Assembly (NCBI GenBank): GCA_902633335.1
Contig: CACPFY010000003.1
Span: forward strand, 1 to 64,000
DNA length: 64,000 nt
Reading direction: 5' to 3'
Source of the DNA: an uncultured Pelagibacteraceae bacterium
Lineage (GTDB): Bacteria; Pseudomonadota; Alphaproteobacteria; Pelagibacterales; Pelagibacteraceae
In this document: in pieces, positions 38,149 to 46,259 of the stretch
How the letters are laid out: every line of letters begins with the position of its first letter
Position numbering within the stretch: position 1 is the stretch's first letter
The notes under the pieces: model-generated
Databases searched by the model: none
What the model was told of the DNA's origin: nothing
The model's input: the letters and a program-made list of their open reading frames with translations, nothing else
Position numbers and translations under genes: made by a program

Positions 38149-38384
38149 ATTTTTTTTATTTTATATTCCTCAATAATAAGATTTACTAAAAGCTTCTTAC
38201 ACATATCTTCAATTGAATTATGAGCTTTTTTTTCATCTGTCTCATTTAACTCTAATTCAATGTATTTACCTTGTCTTAAATTTTTAAGTGAGTTTACTCC
38301 CATACTCTGAAGCGTTTGTTCAATAACCTTTCCTTGGGGGTCAAGAACGTCTTTCTTTAAAGTTATGATTACTGCAAATTTCAA
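38145..38384 (-). CDS. purS: Phosphoribosylformylglycinamidine synthase subunit PurS
   Basis: 79-aa small subunit that bridges PurL and PurQ. MKFAVIITLKKDVLDPQGK, VNSLKNLRQGKYIEL and a C-terminal helix-strand pattern fit the family. Lies 1 bp downstream of purC and overlaps purQ by 4 bp. Confidence 0.95.
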   Translation of the reverse strand: MKFAVIITLKKDVLDPQGKVIEQTLQSMGVNSLKNLRQGKYIELELNETDEKKAHNSIEDMCKKLLVNLIIEEYKIKKI

Positions 38385-38385
38385 T

Positions 38386-39177
38386 TTATTTTTTTTTAAA
38401 TTTAACCGAACTTGGTTTATTGAAATTTACTTCTTTAATATTTCCTATTTCAGGCATAATGCCTAACCTTCGAGCCACTTCTTGATAACCCTCTATTATA
38501 TTACCTAAGTCTTTTCTGAACCTATCTTTATCTAATTTTTTTTCAGTCTTTGAATCCCAAAGTCTACAAGTATCTGGACTAATTTCGTCAGCAAGTACGA
38601 TTTCATTCTCTCCCTTGTCTTTATTCCAGGCTTTTCCATATTCAATTTTAAAGTCTACTAATTTAATACCAATACCCTTAAACAAACCTATTAGAATATC
38701 ATTAATTCTTAATGTCATTTTATCAATTTCTTCAATTTCTTTATTTGACGCCCAATCAAAATTAAATATATGATCTTTTGAAACAATAGGATCTTGAAGC
38801 TCATCATTTTTTAAGCAGTATTCTAAAAGAGGTTTATCTAAGACAGTTCCTTCAGGAATACCAAGTCTTTTTGTTAAAGAGCCACTAGCTACATTTCTAA
38901 CAATAAACTCTAAAGGAATTATTTCAGCCTTTCTTATCAATTGTTCACGCATATTAAGTCTTTTAATAAAATGAGTTTTTATTCCACATTGTGCTAAACT
39001 TGCTAAAAGGTACTCTGAAATTCTGTTGTTTAAAACTCCTTTTCCTTCAACTTTAGATTTTTTTAAATTATTAAATGCTGTTGCATCATCTTTAAAATGT
39101 TGAATAACCAAATATTTATCATTGGTTGAATAAATTATTTTTGCTTTTCCTTCGTAAAGTTTTTTACCTTTATTCAT
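38386..39177 (-). CDS. purC: SAICAR synthetase
   Basis: Ligates aspartate to CAIR in purine synthesis. KKLYEGKAKIIY, HFKDDATAFNNLKK, PLEFIVRNVASGSLTKR, and LADEISPDTCRLWD are the family signatures. 263 aa is normal. Part of the leftward operon, 6 bp after purB and 1 bp before purS. Confidence 0.96.
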   Translation of the reverse strand: MNKGKKLYEGKAKIIYSTNDKYLVIQHFKDDATAFNNLKKSKVEGKGVLNNRISEYLLASLAQCGIKTHFIKRLNMREQLIRKAEIIPLEFIVRNVASGSLTKRLGIPEGTVLDKPLLEYCLKNDELQDPIVSKDHIFNFDWASNKEIEEIDKMTLRINDILIGLFKGIGIKLVDFKIEYGKAWNKDKGENEIVLADEISPDTCRLWDSKTEKKLDKDRFRKDLGNIIEGYQEVARRLGIMPEIGNIKEVNFNKPSSVKFKKK

Positions 39178-39183
39178 ATGAGA

Positions 39184-40479
39184 TTATTTTTTTAAAGCTC
39201 TTTTAAAAATTATATTAATTTTTTTGGTATGGTAACCTAAATCAAACAATTTTTTTAATTTATTAACAGGTATTTTTTTAATAACCCTCTGATCTCTTAT
39301 TAAGTTGTCTAAAAAGGAAGTGTTATTTTTCCATGTAGTCATAGCGTTTTTTTGGACTATTGTGTAAGCTTGTTCTCTCGTAAAACCACAGGATGTAAGC
39401 TCCAAAAGAACTCTTTGAGAGAAAAATAAACCGCTGGTTAAATCCAGATTTTTCTTCATATTTTTTGGATAAACATTTAAATTTTTAATAATTTCATTTA
39501 ATCTTATTAGTGCGAAATCCAAAGCAATAGTTGAGTCAGGTCCAATATTTCTTTCAACAGCTGAATGAGAAATATCTCTTTCATGCCATAAAGCTATATT
39601 TTCTAGGGCAGGCAATACATTAGCTCTAATTAATCTAGCAAGTCCAGTTAAATTCTCACTTAAAATGGGATTTTTTTTATGTGGCATTGCTGAAGATCCC
39701 TTTTGCTTGTTACCAAAAAACTCTTCAACTTCCAAAACTTCAGTTCTTTGCAAATGTCGGATCTCCACTGCAAACCTTTCTATAGAACTTGCAATTATTG
39801 CTAAAGTAGAAAAAAATTGTGCATGACGATCTCTTGGAATTATTTGAGTCGATATAGGTTCAATTTTTAATTTTAATTTATTTGCAACATAACTTTCTAC
39901 TTTAGGATCAACATTGGCAAAAGTACCAACAGCTCCTGATATTGCACAAGTAGATATTTCATTTATTGCTTCTAATAGTCTTTTTTTATTCCTTAAAAAT
40001 TCTTGATAAAAAGAAACCATTTTTAAACCAAAAGTAATCGGCTCAGCATGAATACCGTGGCTTCTTCCTATACAAACTGTAAACTTGTGTTTGTTTGCTT
40101 GCTTTTTAATTGTTGATAAAAGTAAATCTAGGTCTTTTATTAGGATTTCTCCAGATTGTTTTAATTGTAAGTTAAAACAAGTATCTAGAACATCGGAAGA
40201 GGTCATCCCTTTATGCAGGTATTTAGCTTCATTACCAACTTTTTCAGTAATTGATGTTAGAAAAGCAATAATGTCATGTTTGACTTTCTTTTCAATTTCT
40301 AAAATTCTTTTAGGATTTATTTTAGCTTTTTTACGAACTTTTTTTGCAACGCCTTTTGGAATAATTTTATATTTTTCCATCGCCTCTGCGGCTGCTAGTT
40401 CTATTTTAAGCCAAAGTGAGTATTTATTATAATCACTCCAAATATTTTTTAATTCTTCTCTCGAATATCTTTCAATCAT
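39184..40479 (-). CDS. purB: Adenylosuccinate lyase
   Basis: Acts twice in purine synthesis (SAICAR to AICAR, adenylosuccinate to AMP). 431 aa. RYSREELKNIWSDYNKY at the N-terminus, KGMTSSDVLDTC, GRSHGIHAEPITFG (catalytic His), QKGSSAMPHKKNPI (signature loop with catalytic Ser). Overlaps map by 1 bp upstream and sits 6 bp before purC. Confidence 0.96.
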   Translation of the reverse strand: MIERYSREELKNIWSDYNKYSLWLKIELAAAEAMEKYKIIPKGVAKKVRKKAKINPKRILEIEKKVKHDIIAFLTSITEKVGNEAKYLHKGMTSSDVLDTCFNLQLKQSGEILIKDLDLLLSTIKKQANKHKFTVCIGRSHGIHAEPITFGLKMVSFYQEFLRNKKRLLEAINEISTCAISGAVGTFANVDPKVESYVANKLKLKIEPISTQIIPRDRHAQFFSTLAIIASSIERFAVEIRHLQRTEVLEVEEFFGNKQKGSSAMPHKKNPILSENLTGLARLIRANVLPALENIALWHERDISHSAVERNIGPDSTIALDFALIRLNEIIKNLNVYPKNMKKNLDLTSGLFFSQRVLLELTSCGFTREQAYTIVQKNAMTTWKNNTSFLDNLIRDQRVIKKIPVNKLKKLFDLGYHTKKINIIFKRALKK

Positions 40480-41240
40480 TATAAATTTGGAGGAAAATTT
40501 AAACCTTTTTTAGACAAAGTAAAAATTTCGTATCCTTCTTTAGTTACGCCAACAGTGTGTTCAAATTGTGCAGACAGAGATTTATCTTTTGTAACTGCTG
40601 TCCATCCGTCTTTTAATGTTTTTGTCTCAAATTTTCCTGAATTTATCATTGGTTCAACTGTGAATATCATACCAGCTTTGAGTTTTTGTCCGGAATTTTT
40701 TTCTCCATAATGGAGAACATTTGGGCTTTCATGAAATTTTTTACCTATGCCGTGTCCACAAAAATCTCTTACTACTGAAAAACCCTCAGCTTCAACACTT
40801 TGTTGTATCGTATAACCAATATTACCAATTTTTATATCGTCCTTAATTATACTGATGGCTTTCATCATTGAGTCGTAAGTAGTTTTAATTAATTTTTTTG
40901 CTTTTATTGAACATTCCCCAACTATAAACATTCTGCTTGTATCTCCATGCCAACCATCTTTAATCGCAGTAACATCGACATTAATTATATCTCCATTTTT
41001 TAAAATCTTTTCAGATGGAATACCGTGACAAACAACGTGATTGGTCGATGTACAGCAGGTTCTAGGATAACCTCTATAATATAGTGGAGCTGAGAAAGCA
41101 TTATGATCGTTTATATATTCGTAACATAGTTTATCGATTTCCAATGTGCTCAAACCTGGTTTGATAATATTATTAACTTCATCTAGAGCCCCTGATGCAA
41201 TAGAACCAGCTATCATTGTTTTCTCAAAACTTTCAATCAT
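40479..41240 (-). CDS. map: Methionine aminopeptidase, type I
   Basis: Removes N-terminal Met from new proteins. Metal ligands are visible in NVDVTAIKDGWHGDTSRMF (two Asp), GHGIGKKFHESP (His), FTVEPMI (Glu) and SAQFEHTVGV (Glu). 253 aa is the short type Ia form. Overlaps sfsA by 8 bp and purB by 1 bp. Confidence 0.96.
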   Translation of the reverse strand: MIESFEKTMIAGSIASGALDEVNNIIKPGLSTLEIDKLCYEYINDHNAFSAPLYYRGYPRTCCTSTNHVVCHGIPSEKILKNGDIINVDVTAIKDGWHGDTSRMFIVGECSIKAKKLIKTTYDSMMKAISIIKDDIKIGNIGYTIQQSVEAEGFSVVRDFCGHGIGKKFHESPNVLHYGEKNSGQKLKAGMIFTVEPMINSGKFETKTLKDGWTAVTKDKSLSAQFEHTVGVTKEGYEIFTLSKKGLNFPPNL

Positions 41241-41931
41241 TTATTATATTTATTCTGTTATTTATTTTTATTCCTTTTGATAAAAATTTACAATCATAGC
41301 AAATAACTTTTAATTTATTTTTTAAAGCAATTGTTAATAATTTTTTATATTCTGGATCAATGTCATCGGCAATTTTAAATCTTTTGCAATCTTCACGTTG
41401 AATTACAAACGCAAGATAGACATCAAACCCTTTTTTCCTTGCTATTATTAACTCTTTGATATGTTTTAAGCCTCTCTCTGTTACAGCATCTGGAAATTCA
41501 GCAAGACTTTTAGTCCTTGATAAAGTTACATTTTTTACTTCAATGAAACATCCTTTATTTTTATTTTTTATAAAAAAATCAAATCTAGTTTTTAAATTGA
41601 ATTTTTTTTCTTTAAATAATATATCTGATTTTTGTAAGTTTATTATTTTACCATTTAACAAGGCTTCATAAAAAATCTTGTTAGTAATATGAGTGTTTAT
41701 TCCAACTTTTTGTTTATTGACTTCAATTATTTGCAGCGTGTATTTTAATTTTCTTTTTTCATTACTGCTCTTTGTTAGCCAGACTTTATTACCTTCTTTT
41801 AAAAGACCCATCATTGATCCGGTATTAGGACAATGAGCTGTAATGACTTTATTTTTAACTTTTATATCAACAAAAAATCTTTTATATCTTTTAATTAATA
41901 CACCTGCTATTAATTCACTTTCAAAAATCAT
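41233..41931 (-). CDS. sfsA: SfsA family DNA/RNA nuclease-like protein
   Basis: 232 aa. The N-terminal OB-like part (LIAGVLIKRYKRFFVDIK, ITAHCPNTGSMMGLL) and a PD-(D/E)xK-like core (RFDFFIKNKNKGCFIEVKNVTL, then FPDAVTERGLKHI) match SfsA. Originally described as a sugar-fermentation stimulation protein. First gene of the leftward run sfsA-map-purBCSQL-bolA-grxD; its start is 15 bp from the divergent cinA-like gene. Confidence 0.92.
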   Translation of the reverse strand: MIFESELIAGVLIKRYKRFFVDIKVKNKVITAHCPNTGSMMGLLKEGNKVWLTKSSNEKRKLKYTLQIIEVNKQKVGINTHITNKIFYEALLNGKIINLQKSDILFKEKKFNLKTRFDFFIKNKNKGCFIEVKNVTLSRTKSLAEFPDAVTERGLKHIKELIIARKKGFDVYLAFVIQREDCKRFKIADDIDPEYKKLLTIALKNKLKVICYDCKFLSKGIKINNRINIIND

Positions 41932-41946
41932 ATATTATTTTTTAAT

Positions 41947-42702
41947 ATGAAGAAAAATTTCAAAAAAGTAAATGCAGCTATTATAGTCATCGGTAACGAA
42001 ATTTTGTCAGGTAGAACTCAGGATTTAAATGTTTCATTTATATCTAAATGGTTAAATGAAAAAAATGGAATATCTGTGAATGAAGTGAGGGTAATTCCTG
42101 ATATTGAGAAGAAAATTATTAGCACTATCAGAGAATTGAAAAAAAAATATAATTATATTTTTACTACGGGAGGCATAGGACCAACTCACGACGACATAAC
42201 TGCTCAATCTATTTCAAAAGTATTTAAAGTTAAATATGTATATCATCCTGAAGCTTTTAAAATTTTAGAAAAATATTATGGAAAACTTAATTTTAATGAT
42301 GGAAGAAAAAAAATGTGTAAGATGCCTAAAGGAGCTGATCTAATTTACAATCCATCAAGTGCAGCCCCAGGTTTTAAAATTGAAAATGTTTTTTGTCTTC
42401 CAGGCGTACCTTTAATTTTACGATCAATGATACATAATTGTACCCAGTATTTAAAAAAAGGTTCTAAAGTTTTTAGTGACTCTATTAATCTTGTAACAGT
42501 CGAAAGTAATATATCTAAACAATTAGAAAAAATACAAAAGAAATATAAGAGAGATATTGATATTGGCAGCTATCCCTTTTTTCGTCTGGGGAGGGTAGGA
42601 GTATCTATAGTTTTAAGGTCTCAAAATAAACATAAAATTACTTTATGTAAAAATGAAATTTTGAAAAATATTGTAAAAAAAAACAAAATTAAAAGAGTAT
42701 GA
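41947..42702 (+). CDS. CinA-like MoaB/Mog (molybdopterin-binding fold) domain protein
   Basis: 251 aa. IIVIGNEILSGRTQDLN at the N-terminus, then TTGGIGPTHDDITAQS and SAAPGFKIENVFCLPGVP are the competence/damage-inducible CinA N-terminal domain motifs. The NMN-deamidase domain of full CinA is absent, as in many alphaproteobacterial single-domain versions. Function is unclear; possible nucleotide pyrophosphatase. Overlaps the GT17 gene by 4 bp. Confidence 0.87.
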   Translation: MKKNFKKVNAAIIVIGNEILSGRTQDLNVSFISKWLNEKNGISVNEVRVIPDIEKKIISTIRELKKKYNYIFTTGGIGPTHDDITAQSISKVFKVKYVYHPEAFKILEKYYGKLNFNDGRKKMCKMPKGADLIYNPSSAAPGFKIENVFCLPGVPLILRSMIHNCTQYLKKGSKVFSDSINLVTVESNISKQLEKIQKKYKRDIDIGSYPFFRLGRVGVSIVLRSQNKHKITLCKNEILKNIVKKNKIKRV

Positions 42703-43589
42703 AAATATTTGATTGTTTCATGTATTATGATGAAGATTTAGTTTTAGATCTTAGACTCAATATTTTATATGATCATGTAGATGAATTTATAATAGTTGAA
42801 AGTAAATTTACTCATAGTGGTGAAAAAAGAAAACTACTATTTGATATAAAAAAGTATTCAAAGTTTAAAAATAAAATCAATTATATAATATTGGATAAAG
42901 AGCCTGATAATTTAGAGATTATTAATACTGAAGACAGTGAAGATAAAAAAAATTCAAAGTATATTATGAATGCCCTCAAACGTGAAAATTTTCAGAGAAA
43001 TACAATTATCAAAGGTCTTAAGTCTGCAAATTCAGAGGATCTAATAATTGTGTCTGACGTAGATGAAATCCCCAATCTTCTCGAGTTAAATTTTAAAAAG
43101 GTTAAAGATGAAATAATTTTATTTAAACAAAACTTTTATTATTACAAATTTAATTTAAAACTTGAAAACATGCCTTGGTACGGAAGTAAAGCCTGCAGGT
43201 ATAAAATTTTTAAATCTCCTCAATGGCTTAGAAATATCAAAGGTAAAAATTATCCCATTTGGAGATTAGATGTGTTATTTTCTGATAAAAAATACTCTAA
43301 TATTATATTTATAGAAAATGGGGGATGGCATTTTTCAAATATGAAAACTGCAGACGATATAGAAAAAAAAATGAGAACTTATTTACATCACAGAGAGTAC
43401 GATATTAAACCACTCGGCACAGAGAAAATTAAAGAAATTATAAAAAATAAAAAATCAATTTATAACTTAAGGGCTGATATGAAAGCTGACAAAATTGATG
43501 GAACACAAGATCTCAAACTAACTGATGGAAATGAACTTCCTGAATTTATTAAAAAAAATAAAGAAAAATACTCTAACTGGATCGAATAA
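42699..43589 (+). CDS. Glycosyltransferase family 17-like
   Basis: 296 aa. MKIFDCFMYYDEDLVLDLRL followed by VDEFIIVESKFTHSG is the recognisable N-terminus of GT17 (beta-1,4-N-acetylglucosaminyltransferase-like) proteins; IVSDVDEIPN contains the DxD-type metal site, and ENGGWHFSNM is conserved near residue 207. Cytoplasmic; acceptor unknown. Overlaps the cinA-like gene by 4 bp and is followed at 0 bp by another glycosyltransferase, forming a two-gene glycan pair. Confidence 0.82.
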   Translation: MKIFDCFMYYDEDLVLDLRLNILYDHVDEFIIVESKFTHSGEKRKLLFDIKKYSKFKNKINYIILDKEPDNLEIINTEDSEDKKNSKYIMNALKRENFQRNTIIKGLKSANSEDLIIVSDVDEIPNLLELNFKKVKDEIILFKQNFYYYKFNLKLENMPWYGSKACRYKIFKSPQWLRNIKGKNYPIWRLDVLFSDKKYSNIIFIENGGWHFSNMKTADDIEKKMRTYLHHREYDIKPLGTEKIKEIIKNKKSIYNLRADMKADKIDGTQDLKLTDGNELPEFIKKNKEKYSNWIE

Positions 43590-44501
43590 ATGTCAAAAAA
43601 AACAATAGTTACATTAGCAGACTCAAACTATTTTCCATTATTGTTAGAATTAATTCACTCTATAAGAAAATTTAAAGAAAGTGAAAATATTGATATTAGT
43701 GTTTTAGATGCCGGTTTAAATACTGAACAAAAGGAAAAAATAAGTACTTTAGTTGATGAAATTAAAAAAGCAGAATGGGATATAGAAATACCTTTTCATA
43801 AAAAAAAGAAAGAATGGTTAAAAAGCCAGGTATCAAGAGCTTTTCTTCCAAAATATTTTCCTAATTATGAAAAATTTTTATGGATTGATTGTGATGCTTG
43901 GGTAAATTCTTGGAGTTGCATAGAAAATTATTTCAAAGCATGTGAAAATAATAAATTAGGAATTACACAATCAATAGGACCAGGTTATAGAAGTTTAGCA
44001 AAAGTAAATTGGATATTAGGAAAAATTGCAGCTATTAAAACACAAAACTATAAACACGCTAAGATGTCAGGAATTTCAGAAGATGACGCAAGAAAATTAG
44101 CGTTTGCTCCACACTTAAATATTGGTGTTTTTTCTCTGATGAAAAATTCTTCTTGTTGGGAAACCTGGCAAAATAATTTAAAAAAGGTTTTAAATAAAGG
44201 AAGAATATTCGGATCAGAAGGTTTAGCAATTAATATGTCAGTTTATATAGATAATGTACCAACAGAATTCTTACCCATTAATCATAATTGGATAACAAGT
44301 CACCTTCTTCCAGTTTATGACGAAAAAAATAAGACTTTTAAAGAGCCAAATATTCCTAATAACGAGATAGGAATTATGCATCTTGCAGCTGGAATATGGA
44401 AAAATGGGGTAGATATGAGAGTTGATAAAAATATAAAGGTTAATATAAAGTCTCTAGAGGGAAAAATTTTAGAGAAAAGTTTAAGAAATTTAATTGAATA
44501 A
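43590..44501 (+). CDS. Glycosyltransferase, GT8-like GT-A fold
   Basis: 303 aa. TIVTLADSNYFPLLLELIHSI is the first GT-A strand and helix; KFLWIDCDAWVNSW carries a DCD metal motif; LNIGVFSLMKN and IMHLAAGIWKNG resemble the later GT8 elements, though the match is loose. Starts directly after the GT17 stop. Probably adds a sugar to a surface structure. Exact family is uncertain. Confidence 0.72.
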   Translation: MSKKTIVTLADSNYFPLLLELIHSIRKFKESENIDISVLDAGLNTEQKEKISTLVDEIKKAEWDIEIPFHKKKKEWLKSQVSRAFLPKYFPNYEKFLWIDCDAWVNSWSCIENYFKACENNKLGITQSIGPGYRSLAKVNWILGKIAAIKTQNYKHAKMSGISEDDARKLAFAPHLNIGVFSLMKNSSCWETWQNNLKKVLNKGRIFGSEGLAINMSVYIDNVPTEFLPINHNWITSHLLPVYDEKNKTFKEPNIPNNEIGIMHLAAGIWKNGVDMRVDKNIKVNIKSLEGKILEKSLRNLIE

Positions 44502-44506
44502 ACGAT

Positions 44507-45349
44507 ATGAAACTCTGTAGAATAGGTGAATTAGGTAAAGAAAAACCAGCAATTATAGATAAAGATGGTTCATACAAAGATCTATCTAGTGCTGTATCTG
44601 ATTTTAATCCTGAAAATTTGAACTTCGAAACTATTGATAAGATAAAAAAATTAAACATTAAAGATCTTCCAACTCTTAATTCTAACTCTAGAATAGGTGC
44701 TTGTGTAAGTAATCCCTCAAAATTTTTAGGAATTGGTCTAAATTTTAAAGATCATGCAACAGAGCAAAATTTACCAATACCGAAAGAACCAATTATTTTT
44801 TCAAAATTTACTAATTGTATTGTTGGACCAAATGACAATATAGAAGTTCCGAAAAATTCAAACCATACAGATTGGGAAGTTGAGATTGGTTTTGTTATCG
44901 GGAAAAAAGCAAAATATGTTGAAGAAAAAAATGCACTTGATTATGTTCTTGGTTTTTTTCTTGTTACCGATGTAAGTGAAAGAGAGTTTCAAAAAAATAA
45001 AGGTCTTACATGGGACAAAGGAAAGGGCTTTGATACTTTCGGACCAATAGGACCATATATTCTAACAAAAGATGAAGTGAAAGATTACAATAACCTTAAT
45101 ATGTTTTTAGATGTGAATGGTGAGAGAATGCAAACTGGAAACACTAAAGATATGATATTTAATATAGAACAACTCGTTTCTTACATGAGTCACTGTATGA
45201 CCTTATATCCAGGTGATATATGCTGCACTGGAACACCTAATGGTGTCGGGGAAAATATGAAACCACCTAAATTTTTAAAAGGTGGAGAAGAATTAATTCT
45301 CGGTATTGATAAGTTAGGAAAGCAAAAACACAGAGTTGTAAAAGGTTAA
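44507..45349 (+). CDS. Fumarylacetoacetate hydrolase family protein
   Basis: 280 aa with a short N-terminal domain and the FAH fold: FLGIGLNFKDHATEQN, PIIFSKFTNCIVGPND, DWEVEIGFVIGKKA (metal Glu residues), TWDKGKGFDTFGPIGPY and PGDICCTGTPNGVG. Members include acylpyruvases, oxaloacetate tautomerase/decarboxylases and catechol-pathway hydratases or isomerases; the substrate cannot be chosen here. Starts 5 bp after the GT8-like gene. Confidence 0.87.
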   Translation: MKLCRIGELGKEKPAIIDKDGSYKDLSSAVSDFNPENLNFETIDKIKKLNIKDLPTLNSNSRIGACVSNPSKFLGIGLNFKDHATEQNLPIPKEPIIFSKFTNCIVGPNDNIEVPKNSNHTDWEVEIGFVIGKKAKYVEEKNALDYVLGFFLVTDVSEREFQKNKGLTWDKGKGFDTFGPIGPYILTKDEVKDYNNLNMFLDVNGERMQTGNTKDMIFNIEQLVSYMSHCMTLYPGDICCTGTPNGVGENMKPPKFLKGGEELILGIDKLGKQKHRVVKG

Positions 45350-45381
45350 AACTTAGCTTAAATATGTTAATTAAAAATAAT

Positions 45382-45467
45382 GCCCTCGTGGTGAAATTGG
45401 TAGACACAAAGGACTTAAAATCCTTGCCCTTTTGGGAGTGCCAGTTCGAGTCTGGCCGAGGGCACCA
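45382..45467 (+). tRNA. tRNA-Leu (anticodon UAA)
   Basis: Acceptor arms GCCCTCG (45382-45388) and CGAGGGC (45457-45463) pair perfectly, followed by discriminator A and an encoded CCA (45465-45467). Anticodon stem AAGGA/TCCTT encloses the loop CTTAAAA with TAA at 45416-45418. The extra arm is long, as expected for a class II tRNA, and the T-loop GTTCGAGTC is present. 86 nt. The nadK start codon follows 5 nt after the CCA. Confidence 0.97.
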
Positions 45468-45472
45468 CTCAT

Positions 45473-46249
45473 ATGAATAAATTACATTTTATTTTTGATA
45501 AAAATAAGAAATCTCAAAACTTTAAGAAAAAACTTTCAAAAAAGTTTAAAAACTATTCTCCACTAAAATCTTCCGTCATTGTAGTTTTTGGTGGTGACGG
45601 ATTTATGTTAAAGAATTTAAAAAAATATTACAAATTTAATAGGCCTTTTTACGGAGTTAATTGTGGTTCTTACGGATTTTTGATGAATAATTCAAACATA
45701 AATCATTTAGAGCGGAAAATATCAAAATCTAAAAAAACAGTTATAAATAGTTTGTCAGTTAATTGTTCCTACGGTAATGGTTTAAAAAAAAAATTAATTG
45801 CTATAAATGAAATCTCAATTTTTAGACAAAGTAAACAAACTGCTTCTTTAAATATTACTGTTGGAAAAAAACAAGTTATTAAAAACCTTATAGGTGACGG
45901 CGTTCTAGTGTCGACACCAGCCGGAAGTACAGCCTATAATTTATCAGTACATGGGCCAATTTTATCTCTAAACTCTGGAAAGTTAGCAATAACACCTATT
46001 AGCCCATTTAGGCCGAGAAGATGGAAAGGAAAAATAATTTCAAATAAGTCAGTAGTTAGAATAAGGAATTTAAATCAAGAAAAAAGACCAATAGCAGCAG
46101 TAGCCGATAATATAGAGTTGAGAAATGTTAGAAGTCTTTCAATCAAGAGAAATAGAAAGATTAATATAAGATTACTTTTTGATAGCAATAGAAGTTTAGT
46201 TAAAAGAATTAAAAGTGAAATTAAAAGACAGCAAAGCTCTAAGAGATAA
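45473..46249 (+). CDS. nadK: NAD kinase
   Basis: Phosphorylates NAD+ to NADP+. VVFGGDGFML (GGDG, residues 40-43), AINEISIFRQ (NE motif) and GDGVLVSTPAGSTAYNLS (conserved glycine-rich motif) are diagnostic. 258 aa, short alphaproteobacterial form. Its ATG is 5 nt after the 3' end of tRNA-Leu, leaving no room for a separate promoter or Shine-Dalgarno; it is probably co-transcribed with the tRNA and becomes almost leaderless after tRNA processing. Confidence 0.93.
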   Translation: MNKLHFIFDKNKKSQNFKKKLSKKFKNYSPLKSSVIVVFGGDGFMLKNLKKYYKFNRPFYGVNCGSYGFLMNNSNINHLERKISKSKKTVINSLSVNCSYGNGLKKKLIAINEISIFRQSKQTASLNITVGKKQVIKNLIGDGVLVSTPAGSTAYNLSVHGPILSLNSGKLAITPISPFRPRRWKGKIISNKSVVRIRNLNQEKRPIAAVADNIELRNVRSLSIKRNRKINIRLLFDSNRSLVKRIKSEIKRQQSSKR

Positions 46250-46259
46250 CCTCCTGTAA

